This document shows positions 11,656-22,829 of a stretch of DNA of 64,000 nt, one piece after another. A program made the translations under genes and the position numbers. This stretch comes from Chelonoidis abingdonii (taxonomy: Eukaryota; Chordata; Testudines; Testudinidae). How positions within the stretch are numbered: the first letter of the stretch is position 1; the number at the start of each line of letters is the position of its first letter. The stretch covers positions 54,725,475-54,789,474 of the forward strand of contig NC_133771.1 in the NCBI RefSeq assembly GCF_003597395.2, in the 5' to 3' direction. Below the pieces are notes generated by a model. That model did no database searches, was not told the DNA's origin, and saw only the letters and a list, made by a program, of their open reading frames with translations.

Positions 11656-12131
11656 AAAATGTCTGTTAGTCTATAAGGTGCCACAGGATCCTTTCATGCT
11701 TTGAATCGTTATCGAGCAGAACCTGTCAACAGCATGGACGCATGTCCTCTGGAACAAAAGGAGGGCTGATTGGACTTGTAAGCTCTAAAGTTTTACATTA
11801 TTTTATTTTTGAATGCAGGTATTTTTTTACGTTATTCTACATTTGTAAGTTCAGCTTTAATAATAAAGAAATTTCACTACAGTACTTGTATTAGGTGAAT
11901 TTAAAAATACTATTTCTTTTGTTTTTTACAGTGCAAATATTTGTAATATAAAAATAAATGTTAAGTGAGCACTGTACACTTGATATTCTGTGTTGCAATT
12001 GAAATCAATATACTTGACAATGTAGAGAAGATCCAAAACTATTTAAATAAATGGTATTCTGTTATTGTTTAACAGCATTTTTAATTGTGTGATTAATCAC
12101 AATTAATTTTTTTAATTGCTTGACAGCCCTA

Positions 12132-14219
12132 ATTTTTTTTTTTTTCAAACTTCGAAGATGGAAAATTGTTAAGGAAAGGAAATTTCCTGGTTTCTTAGAA
12201 ATAATTCAATTTATAAAAAGTTAAAAATGGAAATAAAGTATTTTGCAATGTCTTGCTTTTATGAGAATGTTCAGAGCAGAAAATCACTGACATTTTCTGG
12301 TCTCGTATAACTAACTTAATTATAGGACTATATTGTGTTTGTTGTCTTTGACTCCCTTTTGTCATTTTTACAATTAACCTGATTAACCTCTAATTCAAGA
12401 TTCATACTGTAACTTTTCCATTCCTTTCAGAAATGCTAGTGATATTTTTTTACCATCTGTATTGCAGAATTATCGTATCAGCAGATAAAGGACTCAGTCT
12501 TCCTCCTCCACTAAAATCAAAGGACATTTACACATGTGAGTAATCCCACTGAAATCCAGGGGCCTATTTACATGAGTAAAGTTAATTGTGTAAGTGTTTG
12601 CAGGTCCTGGCCCCAGGAAAAATTGGTACCTACAAAGAATTAGATTAGTTGACATGAAGATCTGTCAAGGGATATGCAGGGGATAACAGCGAATTTCAAG
12701 CAAGAACTTCAATGAAGCCACACTCATCAAGGCGGTTGATACACAAACTTTAAAAAGATCCAAGATGCACGCTGCTCCATAATGATGGAGTAATGGTTGT
12801 GAATACCTTAAAATGAGAGTTTCAAATAATAATAAAAACTCGCATTATGTTAAGATATTGACAGGTGGTTCTTGTGCACTTACTGAGCCAAAAGACCTAA
12901 AGAAATGTGTGTTTATATAAATATTTCTTTAAATAAGTACATGGTAAAAAGTGCCTATCCATATGCTCTATTTTGTCTTGATGAAACTTTAAAATGCAAT
13001 GAATTATTATCCAGACATAGCTAAGATGCAGCAGTACAATTCGGTACAGTCCATTACTAGCAAACCAAAGAGCTCAATAGCTCCCTATCCCCGTTCAACA
13101 ATTCCCAATCCACAGAAAACTCCCCACTCCCACATTTTGCAGGATTGTGGAGAAAAACGAAGTTTGTGGTATGGCCAGAGCATTATCAGATTCCAGTTAT
13201 TTTAGACCATTGGGAGGGGGAGAAATTCCACCTGGACCTCACAGAGAATGCTCTGTCAGAAGGCCCCCTTGGGGACTTCATTTTGAGCATTCTACTCATC
13301 TTACCTATGTCAGTGTGACATAGGGAAAAAAGATTTCTCATGTAGATAGACCTTTAGAGGTAAAAAAACAAAACAAAGAAATCCTTTAACTTCTATCTGA
13401 TAACCTCTAGGGTTCTTTACCAGCTGCAGTATCTAGATGGTTTCAAGTTGCAGCCCCATGTAGAGTGTATTACAGTAGCCCCATCTTTAGAGTGCAAAAA
13501 TAATATTGTCATGTCCATGTGAACTAAATGCCTGAGCAGGAGCATATATAAACCTTTGATAAATGCTGTTCTTTACAATGATGTTTACAAATATAAAAAA
13601 TCAGTTTTATCTCCTTTGCATCCTATTTACATACATTACAATCAGGTATTTTCATTCACCACAGAATAGCATGGGAATGTTTCATTTACTGTTGCTTTCT
13701 AGTTTCTTTATGTTAAGAAGAAACAAATTAATAAAAAGCTTCCCTTTGGTTCTTGGACAAATTGGCTTCCCAAATACAAGAAAGCCTGGAGTTTTATTAG
13801 ATACACTGATGTCCTGGCTCTGGAATATATTAGAGTTTTTAAATGTGTTTGAATAGATTTATTGGTGAAAAGTGCCTCCTCTGATATCACCATTCAAATA
13901 ACTGCAGGAGACAAAATGAACCAAAAGGATCTGCACAATGGACTAAAAATAGCTTATTTTTAACTGGACAAAGAAAAAGTTAAGGATCACCTCAAGCTAT
14001 TATATATTTATCATGGTGTGGTGTGATGGGGTTTATAAGCCTCACACTGGAATGGAAGGGGTTAAGGAGGTGATTTGGGCTGGAGTGGCTCCTCCACGCC
14101 TCTAAATCATGCTAGGTTTGAAAGAGAAGATAGGAACCAGAAATTTCTGGGGATAATTGAATAAAGATTCAAAGCTTTCAGTAATATAGAAGCAAATTCA
14201 AAGAATGAATGGAATTTGA
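12132..14219. other. No gene; minor repeat traces
   Basis: There is no convincing coding frame. Around 12520-12610, 'gagtaatcccactgaaatcc' and 'gtaagtgtttgcaggtcctg' recall an old amniote-wide interspersed repeat. A perfect hairpin lies at 13304-13324 (CCTATGTCA, 3-nt loop, TGACATAGG). Confidence 0.4.
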
Positions 14220-14760
14220 AGTAAAAGTAAACCTAAACCTGGCCTTATTGAGAACAATGAAACTGAGGTCTACAGCTTAGGAAAGGCAGACATTTCAGCA
14301 AAAGAATTTCAAAAGTCATTAGTGATACGAATCAAAGCAATGAGTTTCATGAGGAAAAAAAGAGATTTATTGAGGAAAACACTAAGCTGTTAAATGGTTT
14401 GAGGGAATATACTTATGATGTGTTAAACACAAAATTTAGTAAGCCGGAGATTATTGCAGACATTAGAAAAAGGAAAAATGCAGCTCCAGTTAAAGATAAT
14501 ATAAGTAATTAAATGCTTCAACACTTGTCAGAAGAGAGTCTGAAGGTTCCATTACAATTATATTACATAATGATATGTGGGGAAAATGTTGCCAGTAGAA
14601 TGAGGGGAAAAAAATGGTGATAGCATTTAGGAAACCAGGCAAAGTTCGTACGAGATCTGATTCATATAAGCCTATCCCCCGTCCATCTGTGGGGGAAGCC
14701 ATGGGAAAAAAATATAAATGTAAGACTGGTGGAATATTTGGAGAAAAATGATATTATAAT

Positions 14761-15585
14761 TGTGACATTACCCAGGGTACAATCTGGGCAGATGGACAGT
14801 TGTGTTCTCAATTCTCCAACCTGGGTTACGTTTCACACTGCTTCACTGTGAGAGCAACCACTCCTGGTCTACTCATACCCAGCGTCCAGCATGTAAATCA
14901 CTCCTAGTTATATTGTATGAGTGTCACACAGGGCCGCCCAGAGGAGGGGCAAGTGAGGCAATTTGCCCCAGGCCCTGGGCCCCTGGACCTCCACAAGAGT
15001 TTTTCGGAGTCCTTCAGTTGCTCTAGGGGCCTGGAAAACTCTTGCGGGCCCAGGCCCCCGGAGCTTCCTCCACTCTGGGCCTTTAGCAGCGGGGGGTCCT
15101 TCCGCTCCAGGACGGAAGGACCCCCCCCCAATTACTGCCAAAATGTGATGCGTCACCGAAGTGCCAGATCTTCAGCGGTAATTTGGCAATGGGGGACACC
15201 CGCCATGGGTCTTCGGGGCAGATCCTGGAGTGGAAGAGCCCTCTGCCACCGAATTACCGCAGAAATGGGGGCCCCCCACCACCAAAGATCCCAGGCCCCC
15301 GGAATCCTCTGGGCGGCCCTGGCATCATAGCCAGTCAGTCATGAATTACATTATAGGGTGACATCAGCAAACTCCCAGTCCCAGATTTTCCCCCAGAAAT
15401 GTGCATCTTATACTGCCCAGCACCCTCCTGGACAATGCAAACTGATACAATGTTGCCACATACATTTTAACAGGACAAGCATGCTCAGCAGATTGAGTTT
15501 TCCCATGATACCTCACAAGGCACACTACGTACAAAATTTACTATAGTCTTATAAAAAGGGTGAACATAGGGTACAGACTGTCACA
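14761..15585. repeat. Solo LTR with 5-bp duplication ATAAT
   Basis: The ends TGTGACA and TGTCACA form a perfect 7-bp inverted repeat. ATAAT flanks both sides (14756-14760 and 15586-15590). Removing the element restores the LINE RT frame, which confirms the boundaries. About 400 bp of its length is a hAT MITE that inserted later (14929-15321). Orientation is not settled. Confidence 0.85.
14929..15321. mobile_element. hAT MITE, 393 bp
   Basis: The termini are a perfect 16-bp inverted repeat, CAGGGCCGCCCAGAGG and CCTCTGGGCGGCCCTG, typical of hAT non-autonomous elements. The flanks GTGTCACA (14921-14928) and GCATCATA (15322-15329) differ by three transitions, which fits a decayed 8-bp duplication of GCGTCACA. 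The body is GC-rich and has no coding relation to a transposase. It lies within the LTR at 14761-15585. Confidence 0.8.
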
Positions 15586-16435
15586 ATAATTGAAGTACAG
15601 ATTGGTTTCAGAGAAGGAAGATGAACAGTTGACCATATAATGAGACTAGAAATTGAGGTACAAAAAAGCATAAAGACTGAAAATTTTATGATAACTGTCT
15701 TCCTGGACATTGAAGAAACATATGACGTGATGAAGGGAAGACCTCCTATATAAACGAGTCAGAACTGGAATAAAAGAACAATGTTTTGGTGGATAAGGGA
15801 CTTTTTTAGTGGCAGAACTATACATGTCAAAGTGGGAACAACTTTATCAAAAACGTACAAGCTTACAAATGGAACACCGCAAGGGAGTATTATCAACCTT
15901 ACTTTATTTTGCATTATGACAAATGACCTCTAAGAAACTGTGCAGATGGGAAAAGATATTTCCCTTTTTGCAGATGGTTGTGCTATATGGACCGAGCATA
16001 GAAGTCTTTAAAGTAGTTGTGGAAAGGACAGAGAATTTGCAATTAGAGAAATGATTATGGATTTAAATTGGCCCTTGCAAAAACTAAGGGAATATTTTTA
16101 ACAAGGTAGAAAATTAGTGAAGACTGGGACTTCTTTACAGTGATTAAATTCTGATAGTTCAACAGTTTATGCTGGTAGGAGTAGTTTTGATAATACATTA
16201 ACATGAAATGGTCACATAGATAATATCATACAACATTGTAAAAGTAGAATCAACTGACTTAAAAGTATAGTTGGAAACAAATGAGGTGCAGATAAGAAGG
16301 CACTACTGGTGATGATGTATAGATCATTGATACAATCAGTTTTAGAAAACAGATGCCATGCTTTTGGTTCAGCCTCTAAACCAACAACAAAATATCCTTG
16401 GTTAAAAATGAATGAAGACACTGATGATGAGTACT

Positions 16436-16957
16436 TTGTGAGTACTCTGTCCAATTTTGGCCCCACACTACAAGAAGGATGTGGAAAAACTGAAAAGATT
16501 CCAGTCAAGGGCAAAAAAATGATTAGGGAGCTGGAGCACATGACTTACGAGGAGAGGCTGATGGAACTGGGATTGTTTAGTCGGCAGAAGAGAAGAATGA
16601 GGGGGGTTTGATAGCTGCTTTCAACTACTGAAAGGGGGTTTCAAAGAGGATGGATTTGGACTGTTCTTATTGATACCAGATGACAGAACAAGGAGTAATG
16701 GTCTCACGTTGCAGTGGGGGAGGCTTAGGTTGGATATTAGGAAATACTTTTTTTCACTAGGAGGGTGGTGAAGCACTGGAATGGGTTACCTAGGGAGGTG
16801 GTGGAATCTCCTTCTTTAGAAGTTTTTAATGTCAGGCTTGACAAAACCCTGGCTGGGATGATTTAGTTGGGAATTGGTCCTGCTTTGATCAGGGAGTTGG
16901 ACTAGATGACTTCCTGAGGTCCCTTCCAACCCTGATATTCTATGATTCTATGATCAT
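16436..16957 (+). mobile_element. CR1 3' end fragment
   Basis: It begins in 'ccaattttggccccacac' and runs through 'catgacttacgaggagaggc' to 'gatattctatgattctatga', the CR1 terminal repeat. It covers the last RT codons and the 3' UTR. It is closely related to the end of the CR1 at 21-23 kb, so both probably derive from one subfamily. Confidence 0.85.
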
Positions 16958-18184
16958 AGTCTCAGATGATTAAGCTGTGGCACCAAAAGACAAACAAAGA
17001 CAGATATGGGGGAAACTTTGGGAATTGAACAGGCTATTGAGCCTACAGAAGCCTGGCCCTCACTGGAGGATGCAGATTCCCTGAGCTCAGAGTTGTGCTC
17101 CAGCCCAGTGAACTTTGAAGTGGACAGTGATATACCCAGGAACCCATATCCTGCAGGGAATTACCTTCAGGTTTTTTTCTTTTCCTTCCATTTGTTTGAC
17201 ATTGTTTGCTGTCTGCAGACTGTTTTGTTGCAGTCTGTTTACCACAGACTGCAAAAGGGAACAAAACAGCCAAGAGGCCTTGGCTGGAAGTGCTGGCCTG
17301 CTAGAAGACACACCCCAGAGCCCCTCCTAGGGTAGGAGAAATTGGACTTACATAAGTATGGTACCCGCATAGCTCCTAAAGGGGGTATACTAACACAAAC
17401 TGATTCATTCATCCACTCCTACTTGCATAAGTATCAATTTAAGACCTATCATCTTCATTAGACTCGAGAAAAATAATCTCTTCCTACTGTCAAGGAATAA
17501 GTAAAGCCACAGAACTGGAAAATAGATTACTAACTACTGGGTCATCATTACAATGAAATTGCTACCTGCTTACTCCAGTTGTAAAAGTATTTCTCAATAC
17601 CTTCCATTAAAAATTACTGCCAGTGTTTTCACTAAATTGGGTCCATTCTTTGCCAATGGGAATGTTACAATTGTACAATATAACTTTTCACCACTGAAAG
17701 TGCTTCTTTTATCTTTATCTTTGATGATAAGAGGGGTCTAGACTATATGTACCCATTCAGCATATTCATATGTATTTCTGATCTTCATTATGTGTATTAT
17801 AAATTGCTCCAGGACCAGCTGATATCAATTGACACTCATTGCTTCCTGTATTTGCTATTGAAATTCACTTGCTCTTTACTTGATGTTTTTAACTTGTGAC
17901 CATATAAAATGTGTCTGGACTGGCAACATTCCCATCACTTATATTTATTGTTTTATGTGCTTTCTGATTTTTTTTATTGTGCCTCATAGTAGTTTCCACT
18001 CTTGCAACATATATTCCTATTTAGTATATTTAATACAAGTTCTTTTTTAAAAAAATCATTCGACACATTTCCCTTTCACAGCCCTCCATTTTAATTTGAC
18101 ACTTGCAAATGTTTTATTCCACCAAAATCTACAGTGAAATATGTATGCATTTCTGTAGGTATAAATGCATCTATACAATATCTC
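16958..18184. other. No gene seen; one hairpin
   Basis: No coding frame is supported. A perfect 10-bp stem with a 7-nt loop lies at 17228-17254 (TTGCAGTCTG ... CAGACTGCAA). The remainder is AT-rich. Confidence 0.4.
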
Positions 18185-18440
18185 TAGAGCCTTCATAAAA
18201 TCATAAATTGGAGATTGAAAAGAACCTCTGGGAGAAGTAGCCTATCAGCTGCTAATACAGAATTATTTCATACACTAGATTTCACAAGCTCATTATCCAG
18301 TCTAATTTTAAGTGTTCCAGATGATGGAGCTTCCACTACTTCCTTTGAAGAATTGGACTATTTCAGTTTAACAGATCTCACTGTCAAGAAATTCAGTCCA
18401 ATTTTCCCTTTCTCAACTTCATCCTATTACTCTTAGTCAC
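18185..18440 (-). mobile_element. CR1/L3-like fragment, antisense
   Basis: Text such as 'gatggagcttccactacttc' and 'ctcactgtcaagaaattcag' is the reverse of the CR1/L3 RT C-terminal and 3' region common in amniotes. It is short and diverged. The assignment is from memory of that repeat. Confidence 0.55.
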
Positions 18441-18929
18441 AACCCATTGTATCATCCCTTCACAGTGGTCATTGTCACTGAAGGGAGAAGCAGTGACCTC
18501 AGGAAAGCAGGTGCTGGGATACCAGACCATCCTGCTGGCCATGATTTTAAAATCCAAGACTGGAATTTCTGCAGTAGGGTGAGTTACGGCTCCTTTCTTC
18601 ACTCAGTGATGTGACACTCATGTCATGGCCATTGTTGGCTTCCAGCTGGCAAAGCAGACTGGAAGATATCATTCATTCTGGTTGTCATTGTTAAATAGCA
18701 GCTGGAGGAAAATAATGTGGCATAACTTTCTTCATACTGAATGATCAGTTCTTAAATCAAAGATAAACTATTGATATTATTTGATCAATAATGCCACACT
18801 TCCTCACAGGGTGACCCCTGTGGGCCACTTTACCTCACATTCACAATCCATAACATCCTTGTGGCAACCACAGCAACTGTTTACATTAAAAAGCAGTGTA
18901 AGGAAAGTATTTATTTAAGGTATTTGTAA
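18441..18929. other. No feature seen
   Basis: No coding frame, RNA gene or repeat end was recognised. Confidence 0.35.
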
Positions 18930-19365
18930 CTGTATTTAATGTAGTGTAGCAGCTGAAAATAAGGAGAAGAGCCGGGGCAGTGTGACCAGCCAGCCCCCTC
19001 CCAGACTATCAGTATGTGCTCTGTTGTTCACTGTCAGTCTCACAGGCACTGAGTTTCTGATTTCCCCGAGGGTGCTTGGCCCCAGGCCCTGCCCCACTGC
19101 ACCCCTTCCCCGAAGCTCCACTCCTTACCCCACCTCTCCCTGCTCCAACTCCTCTCCGCCTCTTCCCACTGCATTGCACCCACTCCACTGAGCACACCCC
19201 ACCCTCACTCCACCTCTACCCACACTCCTCCCCCTCAGTGCCTCCTGCCCAGCTGATCAGCGGTGGGCTGGAGGCACTTGGGGGGGCAGGGAAGGAGCTG
19301 AACATCAGTTGTTGTTGTTTTTTCTGAGAGTGCTCCAGCACCCATGGAGTTGGCACCTATGGAAG
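18930..19365. repeat. C-rich interspersed repeat, probably a MITE
   Basis: There is a strong strand asymmetry: C-rich runs such as 'cctctccctgctccaactcc' dominate 19080-19240. It ends near 'gctccagcacccatggagtt'. This recalls a turtle non-autonomous DNA element, but I could not define inverted ends. The several short open frames here reflect the skewed composition. Confidence 0.4.
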
Positions 19366-20178
19366 AGAAACTTGAGAATTTGGATAAGCAACTTCTTTAG
19401 TATAAAGTTATAAAATATAAATCTGTAAATAAAATGTTTTGACCAGGAAAACTTGACAAGTTACCTGTTATGCAAAAAAAGAGTTAAATTTTCATAAAGA
19501 GATTTAATGGATTTGGTATCTAGAATTGGGTGGTGATCCACACTGGAGTTTGGAAACCTCAGATTTTCATTTTGTACTACTTCCAAGGCCCTGACTCCAG
19601 GACTCCACTGATGTTTTTCCTGTAAAGCAAGAGAAATGCTTCATGTTGTCATGGCTATTTATATTTATTCATTCTTCATTTTCTGAAAGAAAGAATTCTG
19701 AAGGAAGAACATGCAGAGGGAAAATATATGTTTTGGTCCAGTTTTCAGGAGTGGTGAGCACCTGAAAATCCATTGAAATCGTGGAGACTGTAGGTCCTGA
19801 GTACCTATGGAAACCATAACAGTAAGTTACATTACATAGATGAGGGAATTGAACCTTTTAGTGCCAAGGGTCTTTTTGTGCCCTTACCAACAACTATATA
19901 TGCACAGAGGTTGAAAACCTGGCCCTAATGAAATCAATGGGAGCATTCTAATTGACTTCAGTGGAGCTAGGATTTTACCCTAATAGTAAAGAACTAAAAT
20001 CACTTTGAGTAGTGTATTACATAACCTCTCATGGGGTTCATCTGGTTCTATGAGGATTGGCCCAGTGCAAGAGTGATGTTCCAGTTGCAAAGAGTTCAAA
20101 TATGCGCTCTTATGCCATTCCCAGAAACAAGAAAAATGGGGCATGTCCAGAGGAAGGGGACATATCCATGATGCCCGT
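19366..20178. other. No gene; SINE-like traces
   Basis: No coding frame is supported. Text around 19745-19800 (gtgagcacctgaaaatccat) and 19925-19978 (tgacttcagtggagctagga) recalls an ancient amniote repeat. Confidence 0.35.
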
Positions 20179-20183
20179 ATACC

Positions 20184-20981
20184 TGTGATGGTGTTGGGAC
20201 TCACCACCTCAGTGTCTCCCATTGTCACATCTGGGAATTAGCTCTGTCCTCTGTGGGGCATCCTCTGCCGGTGGTGTCCCATCCATTGTCTGCTCCCCTG
20301 TTGGTTCCGGAACCCTGTTGCTCTCCGCTCAGAGGCATCCTCTTCAGGACACTGCCCTCCAGCAGTGCCCACTGCTCTGGTCTCACTCACTTCCAGGGGT
20401 CTGATGTTATTAGCAGTCCTCCATCTGCACCTGTTCTAGTGGCTGGCTGCAGCCTCAAAGTCTAGCCCCTTTGTCACATGGGCCAGCCACAGCCTGTATC
20501 AGGCCATGTACCTCCTCAGCCAAGTGTAGTAAAAGGGGGGGACCCAGGCCCACCCACTATTCTGGGTCTCGACCCAGGGACCCTCTAGCGGCAGCCTCCC
20601 TGCCCTTCTTCTTTCCCCTTATCAGACTTTATCCCTGGGCCACGTCCCTTTCGGTTCTGTTCACCCACTCAGCCCTTTGTAGCAAGGTCTTCAGCCTGGG
20701 GTTTTCCTTGACTGGAGCTCCCCAGTTCCTCCTGCTCTGCCCAAGGTACTACCTTTCAGCCAGGAGCCAGGGCTCCTCCCTTGGTAGTCAGGGAGAGACT
20801 GCCTTTCCACCTGCTAAGCAGCCTTTATATAGGGCCTAATCCAGCCCTGATTGGCTGCCTCTTCCCTGCCCTCATTGGCTCATAACAGGCCTGTGTTGAT
20901 TGGCTGCCAGCCTGCACAGCCTCAAAGGCCTGTTCCAGCCTTTTTCTCAGGGTGGGGGGGGGGTGGCACCGCCCCACCCCA
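20184..20981 (-). repeat. Solo LTR with 5-bp duplication ATACC
   Basis: The block begins TGTGATGGTG and ends CCCCACCCCA, so it has TG...CA ends. ATACC flanks it at 20179-20183 and 20982-20986. On the minus strand there are three CCAAT boxes and a TATA box in promoter order, which sets the orientation. Sequence to the right resumes as CR1. A related but shorter copy lies at about 52450-52890 and shares 'gggaattagctctg' and 'cccactactctgggt'-like text. Confidence 0.85.
20824..20903 (-). promoter_or_regulatory. LTR promoter: three CCAAT boxes and a TATA box
   Basis: Reading the minus strand, CCAAT occurs at 20903-20899, 20878-20874 and 20854-20850. The spacing is 25 then 24 bp. CCTATATAAA follows at 20833-20824, about 20 bp downstream of the last box. 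Two of the boxes sit in a repeated GCAGCCAATCA context. This is a standard RNA polymerase II core promoter layout for a retroviral U3 region. Activity is inferred. Confidence 0.65.
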
Positions 20982-21267
20982 ATACCATATTGATATTTAG
21001 AATACAGACCCTGGATTTCAGAAAAACAGACTTTGATTCCCTCAGGGAACTGATGGGCAGCATCCCCTGGGAGAATAACATGAGGGGCAAAGGAGTCCAG
21101 GAGACCTGACTTTATTTTAAAAATCCTTATTGAGGTTGCAGGAACAAACCATCCCAATGTGTAGAAAGAATAGTAAATATGGAAGGTGACCAGCTTGGCT
21201 TAACAGTGAAATCCTTGCTTATCTTAAGCACAAAAAAGAAGCTTACAAGACGTAGAAGACTGGACAA

Positions 21268-22605
21268 ATGATTAGGGAGGAGTATAAAAATTATGCTCAG
21301 GGATACAGGAGTGAAATCAGGAAGGCCAAATCACACTTGGAGTTGCAGCTAGCAAGAGATGTTAAGAGTAACAAGAACGGTTTCTTCAGGTATGTTAGGA
21401 ACAAGAAGAAAGTCAAGAAAAAAGTGGGGTTCTTACTGAATGAGGGAGGCAACCTAGTGACAGAGGATGTGAAAAAAGCTAATGTAAACAATGCTTTTTT
21501 TGCCTCTGTCTTCATGAACAAGGTCAGCTCCCAGACTGCTGCACTGGGCAGCACAGCATGGGGAGGAGGTGACCAGCCCTCTGTGGAGAAAGAAGTGGTT
21601 CGGGACTATTTAGAAAAGCTCAATGAACACAAATCCATGTGGCTGGAAGCACTGCATCCCAGGGTGCTGAAGGAATTGGTGAATGTGATTGCAGAGTCAT
21701 TGGCCATCATCTTTAAAAATTCATGGCAATCGGGGGAGGTCACAGATGATTGGAAAAAGGCTAATGTAGCGCCCATCTTTTAAAAAGGAAAGAAAGAGGA
21801 TCCAGGAAACTACAGACCAGTCAGCCTCACCTCCTTGCCTGGAAAAATCATGGAGCAGGTCCTCAAAAAATCAATTCTGAAGCACGTAGAGGAGAGGAAA
21901 GTGATCAGGAACAGTCAGCATGGATTCACCAAGGGCAAATCATGCCTGACTAACCTAATTGCCTTCTTTGAGGAGATAACTGGCTCTGTGGATGAGGGGA
22001 AAGCAGTGGATGTGCTATTCCTTGACTTTAGGAAAGCTTTTGATACGATGTCCCACAGTATTCTTGCCAGCAAGTTAAAGAAGTATGGGCTGGATGACTG
22101 GAGTATAAGGAAGATAGAAAGCTGGCTAGATTGTCACACTCAACAGGTAGTGATCAATGGCTCCATGTCTAGTTGGCAGTCGGTGTCAAGCAGAGTGCCC
22201 CAAGGGTCGGTCCTGGGGCCGGTTTTGTTCAATATCTTTATTAATGATATGGAGGATGGCATGGACTACACTCTCAGCAAGTTTGCAGATGACACTAAAC
22301 TTGGAGGAGTGGTATATACACTGGAGGGTAGGGATAGGATACAGAGGGACCTAGAAATATTGGAGGATTCAGCCAAAAGAAACCTGATGAGGTTCAACAA
22401 GGACAAGTGCATAGTCCTGCACTTAGGACAGAAGAATCCCATGCACTGCTTCAGGCTAAGGATCAAATGGCTTGGCAGCAGTTCCACAGAAAAGGACCTA
22501 GGGGTTACAGTGAACGAGAAACTGGATATGAGTCAACAGTGTGCCCTTGTTGTCAAGAAGGCTAATGGCATTTTGGGCTGTATAAGTAGGGGCATTGCCA
22601 GCTGA
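21268..22605 (+). pseudogene. CR1 reverse transcriptase, broken by stops
   Basis: This polymerase copies CR1 RNA at its target. Two open pieces lie in the same frame (21268-21783 and 21835-22605), separated by a TAA at 21781. Motifs seen: [25 protein letters not shown] (motif A), [21 protein letters not shown] (motif B region, about 22190-22250), the catalytic FADDTKLGG (about 22283-22309), and [13 protein letters not shown] second stop at 22603 (SRGIAS) cuts off the thumb and C-terminal region, which continues as recognisable coding to about 23250 ([19 protein letters not shown]). There is no upstream endonuclease, so the copy is dead on arrival by truncation. Confidence 0.85.
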
Positions 22606-22663
22606 TCGAGGGACGTGATCATTCCCCTCTATTCAACATTGGTGAGGCCTTGTCTAGAGTACT

Positions 22664-22829
22664 GTGTCCAGTTTTGGGCCCCACACTACAAGAAGATTGT
22701 GAAAAAATTGGAAAAAGTCCAGTAGAGGGCAATAAAAATGATCAGGGTGTCCAGTTTTTGGCCCCACATTACAAGAAGGATGTGGAAAAACTGGAAAGAT
22801 TCCAGTAGAGGGCAAAAAAATGATCAGGG
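22664..22829 (+). repeat. Tandem duplication of about 83 bp inside CR1
   Basis: The unit GTGTCCAGTTTTGGCCCCAC ... ATGATCAGGG occurs twice in direct succession (about 22664-22746 and 22747-22829), with small indels. Other CR1 copies here carry the region once. Confidence 0.85.

Larger units (their letters stand above)
9529..11694 (+). mobile_element. Penelope-like retroelement (GIY-YIG class), 5' truncated
   Basis: A CATGCTTTGA word at 9519-9528 recurs at 11695-11704. Both copies sit inside the host hAT transposase, so the 2.17-kb insert is flanked by a 10-bp target duplication. The body is a single retrotransposon ORF followed by a short tail containing 'ttcacccacgaaagctcatg' and 'ataaggtgccacagga', shared with the solitary tail at 36660-36825. 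The upstream end enters the ORF directly, which indicates 5' truncation. Confidence 0.85.
8505..12131 (+). mobile_element. hAT-type DNA transposon with long inverted arms, split by a Penelope-like element
   Basis: The outer ends are TAGGGCTGTTGATTAATCAC (8505) and the reverse complement of TAGGGCTGTCAAGC (12131). The arms are inverted copies of one another over about 380-430 bp. For example, 8680-8800 pairs with the reverse complement of 11890-12010 at roughly 85 percent by eye. Between the arms is a relic of the transposase C-terminal half (9240-9528), and a few more transposase codons resume at 11705. Most of the hAT dimerisation domain is deleted after about 11755. The Penelope-like element at 9529-11694 was inserted later. 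No 8-bp target duplication is evident at the outer ends. Confidence 0.75.
14220..16430 (+). mobile_element. I/Jockey-type LINE, copy 1 (RT region, decayed)
   Basis: This non-LTR retrotransposon relates to copy 2 at 25.1-31.6 kb, not to CR1. Removing the LTR at 14761-15585 with one duplication rejoins the frame to read LEKNDIIIEVQIGFREG, the RT segment before the TVDH motif (about 15630). Later come FLDIE (motif A region, about 15705-15720), a degraded GTPQGSI (about 15875) and an LFADG-like catalytic region (about 15965). The thumb segment SLIQSVLENRCHAFGSAS is at about 16324-16377. Many stops and frameshifts are present, so the copy is dead. The 3' end is replaced or abutted by a CR1 tail at about 16436. 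Confidence 0.7.

Noticed and set aside
14908..15330. Four open frames of 61-137 codons
   Set aside because: All fall within the GC-rich hAT MITE and its inverted ends.
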